DNA from: Solirubrobacter sp963724195
Lineage (GTDB): Bacteria; Actinomycetota; Thermoleophilia; Solirubrobacterales; Solirubrobacteraceae
Length of the DNA stretch: 64,000 nucleotides
Direction of reading: 5' to 3'
NCBI GenBank assembly: GCA_963724195.1
Contig: CAVRTQ010000021.1
Coordinates: forward strand, 186,001 to 250,000
This document shows positions 57,832 through 64,000 of this stretch, one piece after another. Position 1 is the first letter of the stretch. Every line of letters begins with the position of its first letter. The notes beneath the pieces were generated by a model. It was not told where the DNA came from. It saw nothing but the letters and a program-made list of their open reading frames with translations, and ran no database searches. Position numbers and translations under genes: made by a program.

Positions 57832-58546
57832 CCTCCGGGACGCGCCGGATCGCGAGCAGCGTGCCCGCGATGTAGGGCGCGGCGGAGGTGCCGGCCTCGT
57901 GACGGATGTGCAGGCGCTCGTGCGGCGTGGCGAGCACGGCCTCGGTCGAGAGCGAGTACGACGGCAGCCGCAGGGAGTGGATCCGGGTGCCCGCGACGTT
58001 CGCGCCGCGGGCCTCGGGCGGGCCGATGAGATCGGCGTCGTGCGTCGCCGGGGCGGGCGGGCGAATGTCAGCCAATCGCTCGGCGAGCTCCCTCGACGTA
58101 CCGCTTGGTGCGTCCGGCTTGCCGAACGATCCGTAGTCGAGCACCTCCCAGTGCTCGATGTGCTGCGCGGCGACGGTCGCCGCGTGCAGGAGCGTCGCCG
58201 CCAGCACGGAGAAGTTGCCCGCGGCGATCACCCCGCGCCCGGCGGCGCGGGCGGCCGCGTCGAGCTCCGAGAAGTCCTGCTCGGAGAGGCCGGAGGAGCC
58301 GACCACCACGTGCAGTCCCGCGGCCAGCGCCGCATCCACGTTTTCGCGCACGACCGCGGCGCTCGTGTAGTCGACGAACACGTCGGCGGAGGTGGCGGCG
58401 AGCGCCTCGTCAACCGCGCTGAACGTCGCGCCGCCGCGGCGCGCGATCCCGCCGGCGAGCTCGAGATCGTCGGCGGCGACGACCGCCTCGACGAGCGGAG
58501 CGCCGGTCCAACCCGTGGCTCCGGCGATCAGAACTGAGAGAGGCAT
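57788..58546 (-). CDS. Dihydrodipicolinate reductase (DapB)-like protein lacking the catalytic His pair
   Basis: A 252-residue protein with the Rossmann motif VLIAGATGWTGAPLVEAVVA and the DapB-like segment KPDAPSGTSRELAERL, which keeps the lysine and the DAPSGT loop. In DapB the block before it is HHxxK; here it reads DYGSFGK, so the two conserved histidines are absent. Other DapB marks (NFSVLAATLLHA) are present. It may be a paralogue acting on another imine or ketone; true lysine-pathway function is uncertain. The start is ATG 58546. Confidence 0.8.
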   Translation of the reverse strand: MPLSVLIAGATGWTGAPLVEAVVAADDLELAGGIARRGGATFSAVDEALAATSADVFVDYTSAAVVRENVDAALAAGLHVVVGSSGLSEQDFSELDAAARAAGRGVIAAGNFSVLAATLLHAATVAAQHIEHWEVLDYGSFGKPDAPSGTSRELAERLADIRPPAPATHDADLIGPPEARGANVAGTRIHSLRLPSYSLSTEAVLATPHERLHIRHEAGTSAAPYIAGTLLAIRRVPEVSGVLRGLDRLLFG

Positions 58547-58602
58547 GGCGTTACGAATAACGCTTTTGGACGATTGTCGTACCGAAGCAAGGCAACTTTC
58601 GC

Positions 58603-58631
58603 TTGACCGGTCGCATGGGTCCGGCTAGTTT
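58603..58631 (+). promoter_or_regulatory. Probable sigma70-type promoter for a leaderless small gene
   Basis: TTGACC at 58603-58608 and TAGTTT at 58626-58631 are separated by 17 bp. The ATG at 58641 lies only nine bases beyond the -10 element, close to the expected transcription start, so the message would be leaderless or nearly so. Confidence 0.55.
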
Positions 58632-58640
58632 CGCTGAATC

Positions 58641-58790
58641 ATGAACGCAGGGCTGTCCTCGCCTCACCAATATTCGCTCCCCCAGGTACGCGAAGTCGCG
58701 GCGCCGGCTCAGCCGGTTGCCGACCAGCGTCGCCCGCTCACCCAGCGTGAGCTCGTGGCGATGTCGCTCATCGCGTGCCCGGGTAAGTAG
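58641..58790 (+). CDS. Possible 49-residue small protein (leaderless)
   Basis: The frame begins MNAGLSSPHQYSLPQVREVA and ends RELVAMSLIACPGK. There is no signal peptide or TM. It is supported by a well-spaced promoter just upstream (58603-58631) and by a structured, terminator-like region after its stop. It has no recognised family. A longer minus-strand frame across the same bases lacks family sequence and is less convincing. Coding status needs evidence from conservation. Confidence 0.45.
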   Translation: MNAGLSSPHQYSLPQVREVAAPAQPVADQRRPLTQRELVAMSLIACPGK

Positions 58791-58871
58791 ATCTAGACGA
58801 TCGAACGCGGCAGCCGGCTTCGCCGGCGCCATGCGCGATCGTTTAGAGATCGCTTCGCGGATCTCTAGACC
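58783..58871. terminator. Structured region with nested hairpins between convergent genes
   Basis: Three symmetrical elements are present: gccggc-ttc-gccggc near 58817, an imperfect long pairing of atctagacgatcg with cgatcgtttagagat, and tagagatc-(8 nt)-gatctcta ending near 58870. The block lies between the small gene and the HTH gene and probably terminates both. Its AT-richer composition (tctaga, gatcg) stands out from its surroundings. Confidence 0.5.
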
Positions 58872-59344
58872 ACGCTGGCCGCGTGGATCGCGCGGCGGAC
58901 GTCGTCGCAATCGATGGGTCGCTCGATCTCGCGCAGGATCTCGCGGAGCCGCGGCCCGATCCGCGTCGGACCCTCGTTCGCCGCCACGGAGATCGCGCGT
59001 CCCGCCAGCACGCGCGCGAGGTGCTCGACCTCGACGGTCTCCGCGTCCACCCGCGCCGCCTCGGCCCGCGCGAGCTGCAGCGCCCGCAGCATCCGCGGCG
59101 TGTAGGCCGGTGGCTCGATCGTGAGGTTGCGGTAGCGCCGGTGCGCGGCCTGGCGCGTGATGCCCACCGCGCGGGCGATCCCGGCGAAGCTCTCGCCCTG
59201 ATCCAGCGCGCGGCGCACCTGCTCGCGCTCGAAGGCGTCCAAGGCGGCACGCAGGTGCGTCAGCGCCTCGAGCGCGTCGAGCGGGTCCGGCGCGGTCAAC
59301 GCGCGCTGCACGGCGGTGATGATGCGTCCGGTGGCGGCAGTCAT
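58865..59344 (-). CDS. Helix-turn-helix protein with Clp-N-like repeat
   Basis: A 159-residue protein. Residues about 35-70 form a sigma-like HTH (LDQGESFAGIARAVGITRQA, then HRRYRNL). The C-terminal part (LQLARAEAARVDAETVEVEH, then LARVLAG) resembles one repeat of the Clp N-domain that binds ClpS or arginine-phosphorylated substrates. It ends IDCDDVRRAIHAASVV. The start is ATG 59344. It is divergent from the aldo/keto reductase, with a palindrome between them. It may be a regulator tied to proteolysis; inferred only from domain resemblance. Confidence 0.75.
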   Translation of the reverse strand: MTAATGRIITAVQRALTAPDPLDALEALTHLRAALDAFEREQVRRALDQGESFAGIARAVGITRQAAHRRYRNLTIEPPAYTPRMLRALQLARAEAARVDAETVEVEHLARVLAGRAISVAANEGPTRIGPRLREILREIERPIDCDDVRRAIHAASVV

Positions 59345-59429
59345 AACGCGGCCACCCTCGCCACGCTCCCGCCGTCTTTCCAGCGCCTCAGTCGCCGCCG
59401 CAACGTCTGCGCGCATACGTCCGAACCTC

Positions 59430-59446
59430 AAGGGGCCAGGCCCCTT
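59430..59446. promoter_or_regulatory. 17-bp palindrome upstream of the aldo/keto reductase
   Basis: The site aaggggcc-a-ggcccctt has perfect 8-bp arms and ends 12 bp before the ATG at 59459. It may be an operator for the divergent HTH protein. Confidence 0.5.
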
Positions 59447-59458
59447 TAGGTTGTGGCC

Positions 59459-60490
59459 ATGGAGTTCCGGACCCTGGGGAGCAGCGGCTGCGTCGTCTCG
59501 ACGTTCACGCTGGGCACGATGACGTTCGGCCACGAGACCGACGAGGCGGGCGCGCACGCCCAACTCGACGCGTTCGTCGCGGCCGGCGGGAACCTGATCG
59601 ACACCGCGGACGTGTACACGCTCGGCGTGTCGGAGGAGATCATCGGCCGCTGGCTCGCGCGCCAGCCGGAGTCCGTGCGCAGCCAGGTCGTGCTCACCAC
59701 CAAGGGCCGGTTCCCGATGGGCCCCGGCCCGAACGACGTCGGCCTCTCCCGCCGGCACCTGAGCGACGCGCTCGACGCCTCGCTGCGCCGGCTGCAGGTG
59801 GACAGCGTCGACCTGTACCAGGTGCACGCCTGGGATCCGCTCACCCCGCTCGAGGAGACCTGGGGCTTCCTCGACGATGCGGTGCGCGCGGGCAAGGTCC
59901 GCTACCTCGGGCTCTCCAACTTCGCCGGCTGGCAGATCCAGAAGGCCGCCGACCTGGCGTTCTACCGCGGGCTTGCGCGGCCCGTCACGCTGCAGCCGCA
60001 GTACAACCTGCTCGTCCGCGAGATCGAGTGGGAGATCATCCCCGCGTGCGCGGAGAACGGGCTCGGCCTGCTGCCGTGGTCGCCGCTCGGCGGCGGCTGG
60101 CTGACCGGCAAGTACACGCGCGACGAGCGCCCCAGCGGCGCGACGCGGCTGGGCGAGGACCCGGAGCGCGGCGTGGAGGCCTACGACCGCCGCAGCACGC
60201 AGGAGCGCACGTGGGACGTGATCGACGCCGTCCAGCAGATCGCGACCGAGCGCGGCGTGTCGATGGCGCAGATCGCGCTCGCCTGGGTCGTCGATCGTCC
60301 GCAGGTCACGTCCGTGATCCTCGGCGCGCGCACGATGCAGCAGCTCGAGGACAACCTCGGCGCCTGCGGCCTGCACCTGACCCGAGAGGAGACGGCGCTC
60401 CTGGACGCGGTGAGCGATCCGGCGCCGGCGGACTACCCGTACGGCGGGCCGGGGGTGGAGCAGCGGTCGAGAGCGCTGCACCGCCGGTGA
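59459..60490 (+). CDS. Aldo/keto reductase
   Basis: A 343-residue NADPH-dependent TIM-barrel reductase. The catalytic tetrad is visible: Asp and Tyr in GNLIDTADVYTLGVSEEI, Lys in VVLTTKGRFPMG and His in DLYQVHAWDPLTPLEE. The cofactor segment is VTSVILGARTMQQLEDNLGA. It reduces aldehydes or ketones; the substrate is unknown. ATG 59459 (MEFRTLGSSG) is preferred over GTG 59453. It is divergent from the HTH/Clp-N-like gene. The frame is intact. Confidence 0.92.
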   Translation: MEFRTLGSSGCVVSTFTLGTMTFGHETDEAGAHAQLDAFVAAGGNLIDTADVYTLGVSEEIIGRWLARQPESVRSQVVLTTKGRFPMGPGPNDVGLSRRHLSDALDASLRRLQVDSVDLYQVHAWDPLTPLEETWGFLDDAVRAGKVRYLGLSNFAGWQIQKAADLAFYRGLARPVTLQPQYNLLVREIEWEIIPACAENGLGLLPWSPLGGGWLTGKYTRDERPSGATRLGEDPERGVEAYDRRSTQERTWDVIDAVQQIATERGVSMAQIALAWVVDRPQVTSVILGARTMQQLEDNLGACGLHLTREETALLDAVSDPAPADYPYGGPGVEQRSRALHRR

Positions 60491-60558
60491 CCCGCGCGGG
60501 CGGGTCAGGAAACACAGTCGCCCGTAAGGAAACCGCCGTCGTCGGGTAGGGCAGAGGC

Positions 60559-61636
60559 ATGGCCGGCTTGCGCGAGGTCTTCGACGCGGCCGAGCCGCTC
60601 ACGATCGGGCTCGAGGAGGAAGTGATGCTCCTCGATCCGGTCACGCTCGACCTTGCCCCCGTCGCCGCCCAGGTGCCGGACGCCAAGCTCGAGCTCCCGG
60701 CCTCGCAGCTCGAGCTCAACACGACGCCGGTGTCGACCGTGGGCGAGGCGATCGCGCAGCTCTCCGCCGCGCGGCACGCGGCCGCGGCGGCCGCTGAAGG
60801 GCGTGCTCGGCTCGCCGTCGCCGGCGTCCACCCGTTCGCGGCGCCGTTGGGGGAGCTCAACCCGGGCGACCGCTACGACGCGGTCGCGGCCCGCTTCGGG
60901 GACGTGGCCCGCGCGCAGCTCGTCTGCGCGCTGCAGGTGCACGTGGCGCTCGGCTCGGCGGAACGCACCCTCGCGGTCTACAACGCGCTGCGCGGGTATC
61001 TGCCGGAGCTGGCCGCCCTGGCCGCGAATGCGCCGTTCCACGCCGGTCGCGACACGGGCTTCGCCTCCGTGCGCCCGCTCATCAACGGGCTGCTGCCGCG
61101 CCAGAGCGTCCCGCCGGCGTTCGCGTCCTGGGACGAGTACGCCGACGCGATCGCGTGGGCCGTGCCGGAGCCGGGGTCGTGGTGGTGGGAGCTGCGACCG
61201 CACCTCACGTTCGGCACGCTCGAGGTCCGCGTGTGCGACGCGCAGACCACGCTCGAGGAAGCCGCGGCGGTGACCGCCTTCGTGCACTGCCTCGTCGCGT
61301 GGCTGTCCGAGCAGGAGGCGTTGGCCGTGCCGCGGGAGTGGCGGATCGCCGAGAACCGCTGGTCAGCGCTGCGCGACGGGGTCGAGGCGACGTTCAAGGA
61401 CCTGTCGAGCATCGCGGAGCGCCCGGTGCGGGACATCCTGCTCGAGCGGGTGGAGACGCTCACGCCGGTGGCCGAACGGCTCGGCTGCGCGAGCGAGCTG
61501 GCGCTCGTGCCGCGATTGATCGTGCGCAACGGGGCGATGCGCCAGCGCGAGGTCGGGCTCGAGCGCGCCGCCGGCTGGCTCGCGGATCGCTTCCTGGATC
61601 CGGTCCGTGCTCGGACGCCCCCGGTTTCCTGGGTAG
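60559..61636 (+). CDS. Carboxylate-amine ligase, YbdK-type GCS2 family (second copy)
   Basis: About 360 residues with TIGLEEEVMLLDPVTLDL, LVCALQVHVALGSAER and WWWELRPHLTFGTLEVRVCD. Compared with the copy at 48.6 kb, the HVHVG motif reads HVALG. As sequenced the frame misses its stop and runs about 270 codons across the next gene; restoring GCGC near 61612 (DPVRALGRPRFPG) gives a TAG at 61634-61636. The start is ATG 60559. The substrate is unknown; gamma-glutamyl-amine ligation is typical. Confidence 0.87.
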
Positions 61637-61645
61637 GGAGCGGAA

Positions 61646-62497
61646 ATGCGATTCCGTCCAGGAGCGAAGCTCGACAGTGGCCAGGTCCGCGACCGGCGCG
61701 GCGGCGGTGGCGGGCGCGGCGTGGCGGTCGGCGGCGGGGTGGGCACGATCCTCGTGGTCGTCGTCCTCGCGCTGCTGGGTGTGGACGTCCCGGTCGGCGG
61801 CGGCGGGCCGGATGTCTCGCTGGAGAACGGGCAGGAGCTCTCCGCGAGCTGTCAGAGCGGCGCGGACGCCAACCAGAAGGAGGACTGCCGGATCGTCGGC
61901 GTCGTGAACTCCGTGCAGGCGTACTGGAGCCAGCACCTGGACGGGTACCGCGAGGCGCCGACGAACTTCTTCACCGGGTCCACGCAGACCGGCTGCGGCG
62001 GCGCGAGCTCCGCCGTCGGCCCGTTCTACTGCCCGGCCGACCAGCAGATCTACATCGACCTCTCGTTCTACGACGACCTGCGCTCCCGCTTCGGCGCGAG
62101 CGGTGGCCCGTTCGCCGAGGCGTACGTGATCGCCCACGAGTACGGGCACCACGTCCAGCACCTGCTGGGGACCGATCAGAAGGTCGGCGGAGATCGCGAG
62201 GGGGAGACGTCCGGCTCGGTGCGGCTGGAGCTGCAAGCCGACTGCTACGCCGGCGTCTGGGCCGCGAACGCGGTCGAGACCGGCTTCATCGAGGACCTGA
62301 CCGACCAGGACATCGCGGACGGCCTGGACGCGGCCGCCGCCATCGGCGACGACCGCATCCAGCAACGTTCCTCGGGTCGTGTCGATCCGGAGAGCTGGAC
62401 CCACGGCTCGTCCGCCTCGCGCCAGAAGTGGTTCAACACGGGCTACCGCGCGGGTGATCCCCGGCGCTGCGACACGTTCGCCGCGGGCGCCCTGTAA
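61646..62497 (+). CDS. Membrane-anchored neutral zinc metallopeptidase (YpfJ-like)
   Basis: A 283-residue protein. The start is ATG 61646 after AGGGAG. A Gly-rich cytoplasmic segment precedes one TM (VGTILVVVVLALLGVDVPV), and the catalytic domain contains the HExxH motif AYVIAHEYGHHVQHLLG and the downstream ELQADCYAGVWA ligand. Cysteines in CQSGADANQKEDCR and GCGGASSAVGPFYC may form disulfides, fitting an extracytoplasmic domain. Family: putative neutral zinc metallopeptidase. The frame is intact. Confidence 0.9.
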   Translation: MRFRPGAKLDSGQVRDRRGGGGGRGVAVGGGVGTILVVVVLALLGVDVPVGGGGPDVSLENGQELSASCQSGADANQKEDCRIVGVVNSVQAYWSQHLDGYREAPTNFFTGSTQTGCGGASSAVGPFYCPADQQIYIDLSFYDDLRSRFGASGGPFAEAYVIAHEYGHHVQHLLGTDQKVGGDREGETSGSVRLELQADCYAGVWAANAVETGFIEDLTDQDIADGLDAAAAIGDDRIQQRSSGRVDPESWTHGSSASRQKWFNTGYRAGDPRRCDTFAAGAL

Positions 62498-62506
62498 CCG
62501 CCCGTT

Positions 62507-63355
62507 CTACGCGGTCACGAACGCCACGGCGGTGCCCCAGGGGTCGCGCGTGATGAAGCCGCCGGCGATGTCGTCGGCGTCGGCGACCCGCGAACGCACC
62601 GCCGCGACGTCCTCGGCCGACGGCAGCTCGACCGTCCAGTGGCGCAGGCCCACGGTGTGCTCCGGCGCCGGGCCGACGCCCGGGCCGCGCCAGACGTTGA
62701 AGCCCAGGTGGTGGTGGTACCCGCCGGCGCTGACGAACGCGGCCGAGCCGAGGTTCGCCTGCTCCTCGAAGCCGAGCACGTCGCGGTAGAACGCGAGGCC
62801 TCGGTCGACGTCGCCGACGTGCAGGTGCAGGTGGCCCATCTTCAGCCCTTCACGGATCTGCGGCGACGGGGTCTCGCCCTCGACGGTGGCGAGCAGGGCG
62901 CGGAAGTCCAGCGGCGCCGGGCCGCGGGAGTAGCCGAGATCGGCGGGCCAGGCGGTCTTCTCGCGGTCGGCGGCGAGCTCGATGCCGTTGCCGTCCGGGT
63001 CGGGCAGGTAGATGGCCTCGTGCGTGCGGTGGTCGCTTGCACCCTCGATCGGGGTCTCGGTCACGGACAGGCGCACGGCGGCGCGGGCGAGCTCCTCGCG
63101 CGTCGGGTACAGCAGCGCGTAGTGGTAGAGGCCGGCATGGCGCCCGGCGGGCCGGGCCGCCGGGTCCTCGTAGAGCTCGAGCGTGACGGTCGCCCCATCA
63201 CCGAGGGAGGCGCGGGTGCCGTCGTGGGCGTGGACGCGGAAGCCGAGCGCACGCTGGTACCAGGCGACGGAGCGGTCGAGGTCCGAGACGGTCAGGTGGA
63301 CCGCACCGAGCGTGAGCGTGGCGGGGAGCGTCGGAGTCTGGGGAGTCGCGGTCAT
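62507..63355 (-). CDS. VOC-family dioxygenase, catechol-2,3-dioxygenase-like
   Basis: A 282-residue protein with two VOC modules: LGAVHLTVSDLDRSVAWYQR with LYHYALLYPTREELARA and YLPDPDGNGIELAADR, then MGHLHLHVGDVDRGLAFYRD with GYHHHLGFNVWRGPG. Conserved His and Glu metal ligands are present, so ring-cleavage or glyoxalase-like activity is plausible. ATG 63355 is chosen. It is divergent from the AraC regulator at 63411, its probable regulator. Confidence 0.88.
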   Translation of the reverse strand: MTATPQTPTLPATLTLGAVHLTVSDLDRSVAWYQRALGFRVHAHDGTRASLGDGATVTLELYEDPAARPAGRHAGLYHYALLYPTREELARAAVRLSVTETPIEGASDHRTHEAIYLPDPDGNGIELAADREKTAWPADLGYSRGPAPLDFRALLATVEGETPSPQIREGLKMGHLHLHVGDVDRGLAFYRDVLGFEEQANLGSAAFVSAGGYHHHLGFNVWRGPGVGPAPEHTVGLRHWTVELPSAEDVAAVRSRVADADDIAGGFITRDPWGTAVAFVTA

Positions 63356-63410
63356 GGCGTTAGGATCGCGCGGCGCGGGCCGGTTTCCCATGGCAACTCC
63401 TCGCTGATAC

Positions 63411-64000
63411 ATGGACTTACCCGTTGACCGGCTTCCCGGCTCGCTGCAGGTCGTCACGTTCGCGGACGCGGCGTTCGGCGACGCGGTCGAGCGCGGCGCG
63501 CGGGCACCGCACCGGCACGACTACCACGAGCTGCTGTGGACGCGGAGCGGCACCGGCTGGCATTCGGTCGACGGGGAGCGGTTCCCGGTCGAGCCGGGCA
63601 CGGTGACCGTGATCGGCCGCGGGCGGGTGCACGTGTTCGAGCGCGCGGTCGGGCTCTCCGGCGCCGTCGTGCGGTTCGAGAGCGAGGTGCTGCTGGACGC
63701 GCCGGCGTGGCTCGTCGGCGGCCAGGGTGCGTTGACGGTCGAGGTGCCGCCCTCCGAACCGGCGGCGTTGGCGGCGACGATCGCGGCCCTCGGGGCCGAG
63801 GCCGCGCGGCCGGCGGACCCGCGCAGCGGCGCGATCATCCAGCACCTGCTCTCCGCCCTGCTGCTGTGGGTGGAGCGGTGGTACGACGCCGCGCACACCG
63901 AACGCCACGACGAGGCGGATCTCTACCGGCGCTTCGTCACGCTGCTCGAGCGCGAGTTCACCCGCCACCACGACGCCGCGTGGTACGCGGAGGCCCTCGC
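63411..64000 (+). CDS. AraC-family transcriptional regulator (cut by window edge)
   Basis: 196 residues are visible from ATG 63411. An N-terminal AraC-type cupin domain has the ligand-binding pattern PHRHDYHELLWTRSGTGWHS and VEPGTVTVIGRGRVHVF. The frame remains open at the edge in the helical start of the HTH region (LLEREFTRHHDAAWYAEALA). It is divergent from the VOC dioxygenase gene, suggesting it controls aromatic-compound metabolism. Confidence 0.85.
   Translation, partial: MDLPVDRLPGSLQVVTFADAAFGDAVERGARAPHRHDYHELLWTRSGTGWHSVDGERFPVEPGTVTVIGRGRVHVFERAVGLSGAVVRFESEVLLDAPAWLVGGQGALTVEVPPSEPAALAATIAALGAEAARPADPRSGAIIQHLLSALLLWVERWYDAAHTERHDEADLYRRFVTLLEREFTRHHDAAWYAEAL

Noticed and set aside
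60559..62457. A 632-residue fusion of the GCS2 ligase with a long Arg/Gly-rich tail
   Set aside because: The tail is the wrong frame of the zinc metallopeptidase gene; one lost dinucleotide near 61612 removes the true stop.
1..64000. CRISPR array, insertion sequence or prophage
   Set aside because: No regularly spaced repeats, transposase motifs, terminal repeats or phage structural genes were seen; PAAR and Hcp alone do not indicate a prophage.

Overview
The window is about 64 kb of very GC-rich, gene-dense DNA. Overlapping stop/start codons, many GTG starts and secreted LVIVD, ThuA and PKD proteins suggest an actinobacterium, most likely of the Solirubrobacterales/Thermoleophilia type. That placement is inferred from protein character, not from a marker gene. 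No rRNA, tRNA, CRISPR array, transposase, prophage or replication origin was seen.

A property of the sequence affects almost every annotation. Many genes are interrupted by frameshifts, and at nearly every one I could reconstruct, the frame is restored by putting back one CG dinucleotide at a GCGC (for example GGGCGCGAG read as GGGCGAG). I therefore treat these genes as single, probably intact genes with missing dinucleotides rather than as pseudogenes, and give the shift positions. The worst affected stretches are 1.6-5.3 kb and 55.0-56.7 kb.

Layout. 0-11 kb: an edge alpha/beta hydrolase, an XRE-cupin regulator, a phosphodiester glycosidase, an M20 peptidase with an AbgT-type transporter, half of an SLC13 permease, a membrane-anchored PLC-like protein, glutaminase, and an SRPBCC-YCII-ECF sigma cassette. 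11-12.7 kb: decayed DNA with a sugar-dehydrogenase fragment, a DUF3616-like gene and a sigma-factor remnant. 12.7-22.3 kb: a secreted LVIVD protein, a ROK regulator, an M42 aminopeptidase, an ABC-F ATPase, a PIN/AbrB toxin-antitoxin pair, gamma-glutamyltransferase, a dienelactone hydrolase and a TSUP permease. 22.4-29.5 kb: a nucleotidyltransferase, a J-domain protein convergent with a PAAR spike-tip protein, a split FluG-like pair (glutamine synthetase plus amidohydrolase), an AI-2E-family permease, an ornithine-cyclodeaminase homologue and an Hcp tube protein with a Sec signal. 29.5-38 kb: a STAS antagonist with a very large hybrid kinase/phosphatase, then a giant secreted ThuA-sugar dehydrogenase-PKD protein. 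38-52.5 kb: an NADP reductase, two universal stress proteins, a methyltransferase, a HAD hydrolase, NAD synthetase, a GH31 glucosidase with an alditol oxidase, a second AI-2E permease, a GCS2-type ligase, Ogt, an HxlR regulator and an MFS exporter. 52.5-64 kb: a secreted M1 peptidase divergent from a GntR-ABC cassette, a DapB-like reductase, a possible 49-residue leaderless protein, an HTH/Clp-N-like regulator, an aldo/keto reductase, a second GCS2-type ligase, a zinc metallopeptidase, a VOC dioxygenase and an AraC regulator cut by the window edge.

The most interesting leads are: (i) orphan contractile-injection parts, a Sec-exported Hcp and a PAAR protein, with no sheath or baseplate genes nearby; (ii) a C-terminal module of about 120 residues shared by two otherwise unrelated secreted enzymes, which looks like a surface or sorting domain; (iii) a single polypeptide joining histidine kinase, receiver, PAS, PP2C and RsbW-like ATPase next to a STAS partner; and (iv) the GCGC dinucleotide-loss signature.
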